Below, piece by piece: positions 26,102 through 34,064 of a stretch of DNA of 64,000 bases (position 1 is its first letter; the number at the start of each line of letters is the position of its first letter). The notes under the pieces were generated by a model. That model was given only the letters and a program-made list of their open reading frames with translations. It made no database searches and was not told the DNA's origin. Origin of the DNA: Sphingomonas sp. dw_22. GTDB taxonomy: Bacteria; Pseudomonadota; Alphaproteobacteria; Sphingomonadales; Sphingomonadaceae. The translations under genes were made by a program, and so were the position numbers. The DNA is taken from contig NZ_JAAVVE010000007.1 in the NCBI RefSeq assembly GCF_018449795.1, positions 1 through 64,000 of the forward strand, read 5' to 3'.

Positions 26102-26971
26102 ATGTCGTTCAAGCCGCTCCGCAAGGCCGTGTTTCCCGTGGGCGGCCTGGGTACTCGCTTCCTGCCCGCCACCAAGGCGATGCCGAAGGAAATGCTGCCC
26201 GTCGTCGATCGGCCGCTGATCCAATATGCCGTCGACGAGGCGATCGAGGCGGGGATCGAGCAGATGATTTTCGTCACCGGCCGCGGCAAGTCCGCAATCG
26301 AGGACCATTTCGACATCGCCTATGAGCTCGAATCGACGATGACCGCGCGCGGCAAGTCGCTCGAGATCCTCGACGCCACGCGGCTCAAGCCCGGCGCGGT
26401 CGCCTATGTCCGCCAGCAGGAGCCGATGGGCCTGGGCCATGCCGTGTGGTGCGCGCGCGACATCGTGGGGGATGAGCCGTTCGCGGTGCTGCTCGCCGAC
26501 GATTTCATGGTCGGCAAGCCCGGATGCCTCAAGCAGATGGTCGAGGCGTACAACCGGATCGGCGGCAATCTGATCTGCGCGCAGGAAGTGCCCGAGGACC
26601 AGACCGACAAATACGGCATCATCACGCCCGGCACGCGCGACGGGGCGCTGACGGAAGTGAAGGGCCTGGTCGAGAAGCCCAAGCCGGGCACGGCGCCGTC
26701 GAACCTCTCGGTGATCGGCCGCTACATCCTCCAGCCCGAAGTGATGCGCGTGCTCGACAGCCAGGAAAAGGGCGCCGGCGGCGAGATCCAGCTCACCGAC
26801 GCGATGGCGCGGATGATCGGCGATCAGCCGTTCCACGGCGTCACGTTCAGCGGCACCCGCTATGATTGCGGCGACAAGGCGGGCTTCATCCAGGCCAACA
26901 TCGCGGTGGCGCTGGCCCGTCCGGACATCGCGCCGTCGATCCGGGATTTCATGGCGCGCACCTGCGGCTGA
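26102..26971 (+). CDS. galU: UTP-glucose-1-phosphate uridylyltransferase
   Basis: 289 residues. It makes UDP-glucose, the precursor for the Ugd enzyme in this window and for glucosyl transfer. The signature is KAVFPVGGLGTRFLPATKAMPKEMLPVVDRP in segments; further on come QYAVDEAIEAGI, QQEPMGLGHAVWCAR, LLADDFMV, LVEKPKPG and YDCGDKAGFIQAN. GAGG precedes ATG 26102. It stands alone on the plus strand, its end 12 bases from the convergent WbpA-type gene. Confidence 0.96.
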   Translation: MSFKPLRKAVFPVGGLGTRFLPATKAMPKEMLPVVDRPLIQYAVDEAIEAGIEQMIFVTGRGKSAIEDHFDIAYELESTMTARGKSLEILDATRLKPGAVAYVRQQEPMGLGHAVWCARDIVGDEPFAVLLADDFMVGKPGCLKQMVEAYNRIGGNLICAQEVPEDQTDKYGIITPGTRDGALTEVKGLVEKPKPGTAPSNLSVIGRYILQPEVMRVLDSQEKGAGGEIQLTDAMARMIGDQPFHGVTFSGTRYDCGDKAGFIQANIAVALARPDIAPSIRDFMARTCG

Positions 26972-26983
26972 GGCTGCGAAGGC

Positions 26984-28330
26984 TCAGGCCCGGACGATCT
27001 TCTCGCTAACAACGCCAGCCTTGCCGCAGGCATTGCGGGTGTCGATCACCAGCCTGGCGTGCTCGACCAGCGCGGCATAGTCGATCGCGTCGTGATCGGT
27101 GGCGATCAGCACCGCGTCATAATCGGCGATCGCCGCAGGATCCCAGGCCACGCCGTGGCGATAGTTGAGCGTCGGATGCTCGCGCGTGCCGTTGATCTGG
27201 GCGACGTGCGGGTCGTGGAAATCGGCGGTCGCGCCGCGGGCCTCGATCATCTCCATCAGGCGTAGCGAGGGGCTCTCGCGGATGTCGTCCACATTTTTCT
27301 TGTAGGCGACGCCCAGCACCAGGATCCGCGCATCGCGCAGGCCCCGGCCGGAGCGCGCGTCGAGCGTGTCCGCCATCACGCGGACGACATGCTGCGGCAT
27401 GTCGGCATTGATCTGGCCGGCCAGTTCGATGAACCTGGTGTGCTGGTTGAACTCGCGCGCCTTCCAGGTGAGGTAGAAGGGGTCGATCGGGATGCAGTGC
27501 CCGCCCAGGCCCGGGCCGGGATAGAAGGGCATGAAGCCGAACGGCTTGGATTTGGCCGCGTCGATCACTTCCCACACGTCGATGTCCATCGCGGTGAAGA
27601 TCAGCTTCAATTCGTTCACAAGCGCGATGTTGACGGCGCGGAAGACATTCTCGGTGATCTTCACCGCCTCGGCCGTGGCGGCGGAGGAAACCGCGATCGT
27701 CTGCGGCACCACATGCCGGTACAGCGCCAGCGCCAGGTCGGCGGAGACGGTATCGTCGGCGCCCACGACCTTGGGAATCTTGGTGGTCGAGAAGGTTGGG
27801 TTGCCCGGGTCTTCGCGCTCGGGAGAATAGGCGAGGAAGAAATCCCGGCCTGCCACCAGCCCGCCGGCCTCCAGGATCGGCTGCATCACTTCGCGGGTGG
27901 TGCCCGGATAGGTGGTCGATTCGAGGATCACGAGCTGGCCCCGGCGCAGCGTCTTCGCGATCGCCGCGGTCGTCTCCTCGACATATTTGAGGTCGGGCTC
28001 GAGATGGCGGGTGAGGGGCGTCGGCACGCAGATCAGCAGCACGTCCGGCTCGCCCAGCCGGTCGAGATCGGCGGTCGCGTCGAGCTTGCCGTTGGCGGCC
28101 AGCGGGGCGATGCGGTCGCCCGCTATGTGCTTGATATAGCTCTCACCGCGCTTGAGCGCATCGACCTTCTCGGGATCGAGATCGAAGCCCAGCACGCCGC
28201 ACTGCGCCTCGCCGAAAGCCACTGCCAGCGGCAGGCCGACATAGCCCATGCCGATCACGCCGATCACCGCCTTGCCGGTCTCGATCGCCGCCTGAAGCTT
28301 CAGCCCATGGGCTGGCCATTCGATAGTCAT
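26984..28330 (-). CDS. UDP-N-acetyl-D-glucosamine 6-dehydrogenase (WbpA/TviB type)
   Basis: 448 residues of the UDP-sugar dehydrogenase superfamily, third member in this window. VIGVIGMGYVGLPLAVAF is the Rossmann motif, PTPLTRHLEPDLKYVEETTA and STTYPGTTREVM follow, and GPGLGGHCIPIDPFYLTWKA carries the catalytic Cys. The PDLKYVE...YPGTT pattern and length fit the WbpA/TviB/WbpO group, which oxidises UDP-GlcNAc (or UDP-GalNAc) to the uronic acid. The exact epimer cannot be fixed from sequence. It lies 52 bases downstream of an epimerase gene on the same strand, likely one unit. Confidence 0.9.
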   Translation of the reverse strand: MTIEWPAHGLKLQAAIETGKAVIGVIGMGYVGLPLAVAFGEAQCGVLGFDLDPEKVDALKRGESYIKHIAGDRIAPLAANGKLDATADLDRLGEPDVLLICVPTPLTRHLEPDLKYVEETTAAIAKTLRRGQLVILESTTYPGTTREVMQPILEAGGLVAGRDFFLAYSPEREDPGNPTFSTTKIPKVVGADDTVSADLALALYRHVVPQTIAVSSAATAEAVKITENVFRAVNIALVNELKLIFTAMDIDVWEVIDAAKSKPFGFMPFYPGPGLGGHCIPIDPFYLTWKAREFNQHTRFIELAGQINADMPQHVVRVMADTLDARSGRGLRDARILVLGVAYKKNVDDIRESPSLRLMEMIEARGATADFHDPHVAQINGTREHPTLNYRHGVAWDPAAIADYDAVLIATDHDAIDYAALVEHARLVIDTRNACGKAGVVSEKIVRA

Positions 28331-28382
28331 CCGTCCCCGCTCGTCGAAAGCCTAAGGGCTCCGTCATGCGGCAGCGGGGGTT

Positions 28383-29393
28383 TCAGTTTCGATAATGGTC
28401 CAGATACCATTCGATGAACTTCGGCACGCCTTCGCCCGGCGGCGTGGCCGGCTTGTAGCCGGTGAGGCGCTCCAGCAGCTCGGCGGAGGCGGCGGTGGCG
28501 GGGACGTCGCCCTGCTGCATCGGCAGGAAGTTCTTGATCGCCTCGCGGCCCAGCGCCTTTTCCGCCGCGGCGATATAGTCCATCAGCGGCGTCGGCGTGC
28601 CCGCGCCGATATTGACGACGCGAAACGGCGCCACCGGCGAGAGGCTGTCGCCCTCGACCGGCACGTCGCCGGGCACCGCCTTGGTCAGCCGCACGATCGA
28701 TTCCGCGAGATCGTCGATGTACGTGAAGTCGCGCACCATGTTGCCGTTATTGTAGACGTCGATCGGCTCGCCGGCGAGGATCGCCTTGGTGAACTTGAAC
28801 AGCGCCATGTCCGGCCGGCCCCATGGCCCATAGACCGTGAAGAAGCGGAAGAACGTCATCGGCGTCTTGAACAAATGGCTGTAGCTGTGCCCCATCAGCT
28901 CGGTCGCGCCCTTGGTGGCGGCGTAGAGGCTGAGCGGCGTCGCGGTGCGCTGCATCTCGCCGAACGGCATGTCGGTGTTCGCCCCATAGACCGAGCTGGT
29001 CGAGGCGGCGAGCAGGTGGCGGACGGGATTGTGCCGCGCCAGCTCCAGCACGTTGAAGCTGCCGATCACGTTCGCGCCGATATAGCTGGCCGGCGCGTCG
29101 ATGCTGTAGCGCACGCCCGCCTGGGCGGCGAGGTGGATCACCACGTCCGGCTTGAACGTGCGCCAGGCGTCGCCGAACGCGTCGGCATCCTCGATCGAGA
29201 CCCGCGCGACCGAGAAATTCGCGTGATTCGAGAGGATGTCGTTCCGCGCCTCCTTCAGCGCGACGTCATAATAGGTGGAGAAATTGTCGACCCCCAGCAC
29301 GGTTGCGCCCTGCTGAAGCAGCTTGCTCGCTGTATGGAAACCGATGAACCCGGCCGAGCCGGTGACGAGAACGCGGGGGCTGCTGTCAGTCAT
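28383..29393 (-). CDS. NAD-dependent sugar epimerase, probably UDP-glucuronate 4-epimerase
   Basis: 336 residues, extended SDR fold. VLVTGSAGFIGFHTASKLLQQG is the NAD motif, and DNFSTYYDVALKEARNDIL matches the UDP-glucuronate 4-epimerase group. The catalytic pair is Ser/Thr in STSSVYGANT and Tyr/Lys in SLYAATKGATEL. RFFTVYGPWGRPDMALFKFT and VYNNGNMVRDFTYIDD are typical of LpsL/GalE-type uronate epimerases. It would convert UDP-GlcA (from Ugd) to UDP-GalA. ATG 29393 is chosen on family start; the frame is open upstream without homology. Confidence 0.87.
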   Translation of the reverse strand: MTDSSPRVLVTGSAGFIGFHTASKLLQQGATVLGVDNFSTYYDVALKEARNDILSNHANFSVARVSIEDADAFGDAWRTFKPDVVIHLAAQAGVRYSIDAPASYIGANVIGSFNVLELARHNPVRHLLAASTSSVYGANTDMPFGEMQRTATPLSLYAATKGATELMGHSYSHLFKTPMTFFRFFTVYGPWGRPDMALFKFTKAILAGEPIDVYNNGNMVRDFTYIDDLAESIVRLTKAVPGDVPVEGDSLSPVAPFRVVNIGAGTPTPLMDYIAAAEKALGREAIKNFLPMQQGDVPATAASAELLERLTGYKPATPPGEGVPKFIEWYLDHYRN

Positions 29394-29430
29394 GCTGCGC
29401 CCCGTGCAAGAAGACTGCACGCAAGTCCAG

Positions 29431-30186
29431 TCAGTCGCAAGACGAGCAGCCCGGATCCTTGGGCAGGCTGAGCGTGCGGAAGCGCAGCGCCAGCGCATCG
29501 ACCAGCAGCAGCTTGCCGGCGCTGTCCTCGCCGAACGGCGCGCAGGCGCGGATCGCCTCCAGCGCGGCGAGGCTGCCCATCACCCCGGTCAGCGCGCCGA
29601 GCACGCCCTGCTCGGAACAGCTTACCTCGGCGCGTTCGGGATCCTGGCCGACGAAGCAGCGGTAACAGGGCTTGTCCGCCTCCCAGCCGCGAAACACGCC
29701 GAGCTGCCCCTCGAACTCCGCCACCGCCGCCGAGACCAGCGGGATATGCAGCCGGTGCGTCGCATCCGCGACCGCCAGGCGGGTGGCAAAATTGTCGGAC
29801 CCGTCGAGCACCACATCGGGCCGCGCGGCGCCGAGCAGGTCCGCCGCATTGTCCGCGCCGATCCGCTCGCGAATCCCTTCGAAGCGCACGCCGGGATTGA
29901 GCCGCGCCACGGCCCGGGCGGCGGCGGTCAGCTTGGCATCGCCCACATCCTCGCCGCCATAGAGCGTCTGGCGCTGGAGATTGGAGAGGGCCACCGTATC
30001 GTCGTCAACTACCGTGATCCGGCCGATCCCCGCCGCTGCCAGATACTGGATCGCCGGCGATCCGATCCCGCCCGCGCCGATCAGCAGGACATGGCTGGCC
30101 TTCAGCCGCGCCTGCCCGCCGCCGCCGATCTCGCGCAGCACGATGTGGCGGGCATAGCGATCGAGCTCCGCGTCGGAGAGCGTCAT
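29431..30186 (-). CDS. ThiF/MoeB/HesA-family adenylyltransferase
   Basis: 251 residues with the E1-like fold that adenylates the C-terminus of ubiquitin-like sulfur carriers (MoaD, ThiS). Motifs: RYARHIVLREIGGGGQARL, VLLIGAGGIGSPAIQYLAAAGIG (ATP site), VDDDTVALSNLQRQTLY, and DGSDNFATRLAVADA. Two Cys pairs, PCYRCF and PGCSSC at the C-terminus, bind zinc. It lacks a rhodanese domain. It serves molybdopterin and/or thiamine synthesis; neighbours do not decide which. ATG 30186 overlaps the preceding gene's stop (ATGA), last in the ubiE-led leftward unit. Confidence 0.9.
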   Translation of the reverse strand: MTLSDAELDRYARHIVLREIGGGGQARLKASHVLLIGAGGIGSPAIQYLAAAGIGRITVVDDDTVALSNLQRQTLYGGEDVGDAKLTAAARAVARLNPGVRFEGIRERIGADNAADLLGAARPDVVLDGSDNFATRLAVADATHRLHIPLVSAAVAEFEGQLGVFRGWEADKPCYRCFVGQDPERAEVSCSEQGVLGALTGVMGSLAALEAIRACAPFGEDSAGKLLLVDALALRFRTLSLPKDPGCSSCD

Positions 30187-30551
30187 TTCCAGGTGAAGGT
30201 CAGGCTGGTCTTGTACCATTGCTCGCTCGGCGTCGTGCGCGGGAGCAGATTGTTGCGCGCGAAGCCCGCGACAAGGGCTGCCGCATATTGTTCGACCGTC
30301 GGGCACTGGATCGCGCGGGGAATGCTGGTGCGGATGCCGTCGCTCGCATCGACCAGCACGGCGACGTCGATCGTCACCGATTGGCCGCCCGCCGGGGCGA
30401 CCGGGCATTTGCGCGCGGCCACTTCGCGCTGGACGAAGGCCTGCATCTCCCCGGTCACGACCGGCGGCGCGCGATAGGGGAGCGGCGCAAGGCTCTCCCA
30501 GTCTATCGGCGCGTTCTGCAGCGCCATCACCAATGCCAATGCCGCGATCAT
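30183..30551 (-). CDS. Small periplasmic protein with TonB C-terminal-like domain
   Basis: 122 residues. The first about 12 residues are hydrophobic ([14 protein letters not shown]), a short signal peptide. Residues about 55-122 ([15 protein letters not shown], then [16 protein letters not shown], ending [10 protein letters not shown]) have the strand-helix-strand rhythm of TonB C-terminal domains, without an obvious proline spacer or inner-membrane anchor. Two cysteines ([15 protein letters not shown]) could pair. It overlaps dut and the ThiF-type gene by ATGA at both ends. Function unknown; the TonB-like call is from pattern alone. Confidence 0.75.
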   Translation of the reverse strand: MIAALALVMALQNAPIDWESLAPLPYRAPPVVTGEMQAFVQREVAARKCPVAPAGGQSVTIDVAVLVDASDGIRTSIPRAIQCPTVEQYAAALVAGFARNNLLPRTTPSEQWYKTSLTFTWK

Positions 30552-30994
30552 ATGCCCGTCGATCCGAAGCCGCCGCTTCCCCGCATGGTTTCATCGAGCG
30601 ACCCGACCTCGTCGAGCTCCGCGCGCTGCACGGGCGCGGGCACGAGCTGTGCGATCCTGTCTCCGCGCCCAATGGTGAAAGGCGCGTCACCAAGATTGGC
30701 TAGGATCACCTTTACCTCGCCGCGATAGTCGCTGTCGATCGTGCCGGGGGTGTTGAGGCAGGTGATGCCGTGCTTGAGCGCCAGGCCCGAGCGCGGGCGG
30801 ACCTGGACCTCATAGCCCGCGGGGATCGCCATGGCGAAGCCGGTCGCCACCGCATGGCGGGCGCCCGGCGCGAGCACGAGATCCTCGGCCGCGACGACGT
30901 CCATCCCCGCGGCACCCTCGGTGGTATAGGCGGGAAGCGGCAAACCCTCGCCATGCGGCAGGCGCAGAAGCGCGATTCGAATCGGTGGGAACAT
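30548..30994 (-). CDS. dut: dUTP diphosphatase
   Basis: 148 residues, a trimeric dUTPase that hydrolyses dUTP to dUMP and PPi. All five motifs are present: [11 protein letters not shown] (1), [11 protein letters not shown] (2), [18 protein letters not shown] (3), [11 protein letters not shown] (4) and the P-loop-like GSGGFGSTG at the C-terminus (5). ATG 30994 is two bases before the upstream hydrolase stop at 30996. The stop overlaps the next ATG. Position next to coaBC is common in proteobacteria. Confidence 0.96.
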   Translation of the reverse strand: MFPPIRIALLRLPHGEGLPLPAYTTEGAAGMDVVAAEDLVLAPGARHAVATGFAMAIPAGYEVQVRPRSGLALKHGITCLNTPGTIDSDYRGEVKVILANLGDAPFTIGRGDRIAQLVPAPVQRAELDEVGSLDETMRGSGGFGSTGI

Positions 30995-30995
30995 C

Positions 30996-31784
30996 TCAGC
31001 TTTTCTTTGCGAGCGCGGCGGCAAGTCGCGTGGTGGCGGCGAGCACTTCGGGGTCGTTCAGCAGCTCATGCCCCTTGCCCGGTACGATCCGGTAATCGGT
31101 GGCGACGCCGCGCAGCGTCAGCGCCTCGGCATAGGCGCGCGAGAAGGGGATGGGGGTGACCGAATCGTCGGCGCCGACCAGCACGGCGGCGCGCAGGCTC
31201 GGCAGCACGCCGCCCGAGGTCTTGAGCGGATCGAGGCTGGTGACGGTGCTGCCCCAGGCGGGATCCTGCTTCTGCATCCGCGCGCGCCATTCCGGCAGGG
31301 TGCAGGGGCAGGAGACCAGCACCATGCCGTCCAGCAGCCCTGGCCGCGTGCCGGCGAGATTGGCGGCGATGGCCGCGCCGCCCGCATCGCCGACCAGGAT
31401 GGTGTGGGCCTTGGGGTAGCGGGCACGCAGCGCCGTGATCGAATCGCCTACCGCCGTGATGCGATCGACCGTGTAATTGTCGCCGGTGCCGCTCCCGCGA
31501 TCACCCGGCGAGCTGTGGCCGGTGCCGTCGGCATAGCCGGGGCGCAGCACCGCGACCGCCGCGCTCTGCGGCACCGCACGGGCGGCGGCGGCGGCGAAGG
31601 CATAATGGCTCGGCTGGCCGTCGGCATGGAGCACGACGATCAGCGTCCGCACCGCGGCGCCGGAGGCCGGGCCGAAGGTCTCGGTGTAGAGGCCGGTCGG
31701 CGCCGGCGCGAGCGCGGGGCTCTGCGGCACGGTCGCGGTGCATCCGGCAAGCAGCAGGGGGAGGACGAACAGGCTAGAGCGCAT
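30996..31784 (-). CDS. Alpha/beta-hydrolase-fold lipoprotein lacking the nucleophile serine
   Basis: 262 residues. The signal is [15 protein letters not shown] with a lipobox Cys15, so it is probably lipid-anchored in the periplasm. The fold elements are visible: [33 protein letters not shown], the elbow [17 protein letters not shown], the acid strand [13 protein letters not shown] and the His motif VPGKGHELL. The elbow, normally G-x-S-x-G, reads G-D-A-G-G, with Ala about residue 134 in the nucleophile position. Thus it may be non-catalytic or use an unusual mechanism. It sits between coaBC (11-base overlap) and dut. Confidence 0.85.
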   Translation of the reverse strand: MRSSLFVLPLLLAGCTATVPQSPALAPAPTGLYTETFGPASGAAVRTLIVVLHADGQPSHYAFAAAAARAVPQSAAVAVLRPGYADGTGHSSPGDRGSGTGDNYTVDRITAVGDSITALRARYPKAHTILVGDAGGAAIAANLAGTRPGLLDGMVLVSCPCTLPEWRARMQKQDPAWGSTVTSLDPLKTSGGVLPSLRAAVLVGADDSVTPIPFSRAYAEALTLRGVATDYRIVPGKGHELLNDPEVLAATTRLAAALAKKS

Positions 31785-32955
31785 CGGCGATCCGTTCCGC
31801 CAGCCGGCGCGCGACTTCGCTTTTGGGCAGGCGCTCCCAATGCTCGACGCCGTCGGCAGTGACCAGATGGATGCTATTGGCTTCACCGCCCATCACATCG
31901 CCCGAAACGTCGTTCGCGACAATCCAGTCGGCGCCCTTGCGAGTCCTTTTCGCGGTGGCATGCTCGATGACTCGTTCGGTTTCGGCGGCGAAGCCCACGA
32001 CCAGCTTCGGACGGCGCGGGCCATGGGCGAGCTGCGCGAGGATGTCCGGGTTCTCGGAGAGCTGGAGGCTGGGCGGCGCATCGCCCTTCTTGATCTTCTG
32101 GAGCGCGGTATCGGCGCGCCAGTCGGCCACGGCGGCGACCATCACCGCGGCATCGGCGGGAAGCGCGGCCTCTACCGCCTCCGCCATCTCCCGTGCGGTC
32201 TCGATATCGATGCGGGTGACGCCGGCGGGCGTGGCGAGCGTCACCGGGCCGCTGACCAAAGTCACGCGCGCGCCCAGCCGGGCCAGTGCCTCGGCGATGG
32301 CGAAGCCCTGGCGGCCTGAGGAGCGATTGGCGATGTAGCGCACCGGATCGATCGGCTCATGCGTGGGGCCGGCGGTGACGAGGATATGCTTGCCGGTGAG
32401 CCGCTTCGATGCACTGGAACCCGAATCCAGTGCGGCCTGGATCGCCGCGAGGATCGCCGGCGGCTCGGGCATGCGTCCGGGGCCATATTCGCCGCACGCC
32501 ATCGGGCCTTCGTCGGGCTCCAGCACCGTCACGCCGTCGCCGCGCAGCGTCGCGACGTTGCGGCGGGTGGCGGCGTGCTGCCACATGCGCACGTTCATCG
32601 CGGGCGCGGCCAGCACCGGCTTGTCGGTGGCGAGCAGCAAAGTGGTGGCGAGATCGCTGGCGATGCCGGCGGCCATCTTCGCCAGCAGATCGGCGGTGGC
32701 CGGCGCGACCACGACCAGGTCCGCCTCGCGGCTGAGCTGGATATGGCCCATCTCGGTCTCGTCCTTCAGATCCCACAGCGTGGTATAGACCTGATTCTCG
32801 GAGAGCGCGGCGAGCGTCATCGGCGTGACGAAATGCTGGCCGCCCTCGGTCAGCACGCATTTCACGCCGATCCCGGCCTTGCGGCACAGCCGGATCAGCT
32901 CGGCGGCCTTGTAGGCGGCGATGCCGCCGCCGACGATGAGCAGGATGCGTTTCAT
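31774..32955 (-). CDS. coaBC: Bifunctional phosphopantothenoylcysteine decarboxylase / phosphopantothenate-cysteine ligase
   Basis: 393 residues, two steps of coenzyme A synthesis. The N-terminal CoaC flavoprotein (about 1-185) begins KRILLIVGGGIAAYKAAELIR and has APAMNVRMW and ACGEYGPGRM-type motifs. The CoaB ligase (about 190-393) has ILVTAGPTHEPIDPVRYIANRSSGRQG, MVAAVADW, KLVVGFAAETE and GADWIVANDVS. ATG 32955 overlaps the upstream membrane-protein stop (ATGA), and the 3' end overlaps the hydrolase start by 11 bases, so translation is coupled. Confidence 0.96.
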   Translation of the reverse strand: MKRILLIVGGGIAAYKAAELIRLCRKAGIGVKCVLTEGGQHFVTPMTLAALSENQVYTTLWDLKDETEMGHIQLSREADLVVVAPATADLLAKMAAGIASDLATTLLLATDKPVLAAPAMNVRMWQHAATRRNVATLRGDGVTVLEPDEGPMACGEYGPGRMPEPPAILAAIQAALDSGSSASKRLTGKHILVTAGPTHEPIDPVRYIANRSSGRQGFAIAEALARLGARVTLVSGPVTLATPAGVTRIDIETAREMAEAVEAALPADAAVMVAAVADWRADTALQKIKKGDAPPSLQLSENPDILAQLAHGPRRPKLVVGFAAETERVIEHATAKRTRKGADWIVANDVSGDVMGGEANSIHLVTADGVEHWERLPKSEVARRLAERIADAL

Positions 32956-34064
32956 CGCGTCACCTTTGTAACCGTGATCCGCCGCCTGTCGAGCGCGCGG
33001 ACGAACAGGTCGCGCAGCGCGTCGGGTACGAAGACCAGCCCCACCAGCGATACCGGCGCGATCATCAGCGCCCAATAGAAGGTGTCGAGCCGCGCGAACA
33101 GGCCGATCGCCAGCGCATAGACCGCCAGCAGCACGAACATGCGCAGCCCCAGCGAATCGTTCCAGCTCGCCCAGCCGAACAGCGACAGGCCCACCAGCAG
33201 CGCGGCGATCCAGAGCGGCAGGATCTGGAGCGCGGTGGAGACGCTGAGCGACTCCACGAAGAAGCCGAAGCCGTTGAGCCCGAGCCAGCCCGGCGAGCGC
33301 GCGTCGAGCGGCCCGGTGACGCCGGAGACGGCATAGGCATGGACGCCCAGCACCGCCGCGAAGACCAGCAGCGCCGCGCCCCAGCCCAGCGCCTCGCGCT
33401 TCTGGCCCTCCAGCCAGGCCATCAGCGCCATCACTACCACATAGAGCGCGGCGGTCTCGCGGATCAGCATCGCCGCCAGGCCGATCGCCACCGCCTCGAT
33501 CCAGCGTCCCGGCCGGCGCAGCGCCAGCGAGAGCGCGACGAGCAGCCCGGCCCAGATCTCATGGAAGGCGGCCAGCTCGGACTGGAGGAAGGCGATCAGC
33601 GATCCGAGCATCAGCAGCAGCGTGGCGACACGCGGCAGCCAGCGGGGCAGGGCCGCGCCCAGCCGCGCGCCCCATGCGATCATGGTCGCCAGCACCAGCG
33701 CGAACAGCATCGCGTTCGTCGCCCATTCGGGTATCGCCGCCTGGATGACGGCGAGCGCCGGCAGGCGGAAGGTGAGGAACGGCCGCAGCGGATAACGGCC
33801 GGCACGCAGCGCGGTGGCGGCCGAGACATAGTAATTGTCGCCGCCCTTCACCCCGGCCGAAACCCGCTCGTAAAGCGCGAGGTCGGTCATCTCCTGGTCC
33901 ACGCCGCTGGCGGAGGCGCCGGTCGCGGATTGGGGCACGCTCAGCGCGGAAAGGCATGCGGCGAGGAGCAGGACGAGCGCAAGCAGCGCGAGCCGCGCCT
34001 TGTTGCGGCTGAGGGCGGCGAAGCGGCTCGGCGTGCCGGTCCAGAAGATGCGGCGCGGCTTCAT
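32952..34064 (-). CDS. Polytopic membrane protein of unknown function
   Basis: 370 residues. An N-terminal hydrophobic segment (ARLALLALVLLLAACLSAL) is followed by a soluble stretch with a conserved-looking YERVSAGVKGGDNYYVSAATALRAGRYPLRPFLTFRLP. About eight further membrane helices then follow. The short charged loops (ELAAFHEIWAGLL, RETAALYVVV) recall integral-membrane glycosyltransferases or polymerases (GT-C-like layout), but I cannot assign a family. It overlaps ubiB and coaBC by ATGA at each end, so it is translated with core cofactor genes; what links it to them is unknown. Confidence 0.8.
   Translation of the reverse strand: MKPRRIFWTGTPSRFAALSRNKARLALLALVLLLAACLSALSVPQSATGASASGVDQEMTDLALYERVSAGVKGGDNYYVSAATALRAGRYPLRPFLTFRLPALAVIQAAIPEWATNAMLFALVLATMIAWGARLGAALPRWLPRVATLLLMLGSLIAFLQSELAAFHEIWAGLLVALSLALRRPGRWIEAVAIGLAAMLIRETAALYVVVMALMAWLEGQKREALGWGAALLVFAAVLGVHAYAVSGVTGPLDARSPGWLGLNGFGFFVESLSVSTALQILPLWIAALLVGLSLFGWASWNDSLGLRMFVLLAVYALAIGLFARLDTFYWALMIAPVSLVGLVFVPDALRDLFVRALDRRRITVTKVTR

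Noticed and set aside
29431..30693. Longer start for the ThiF-type gene, running back into dut.
   Set aside because: The conserved N-terminus begins at ATG 30186, which overlaps the upstream stop as ATGA; the extension overlaps two other genes and has no homology.
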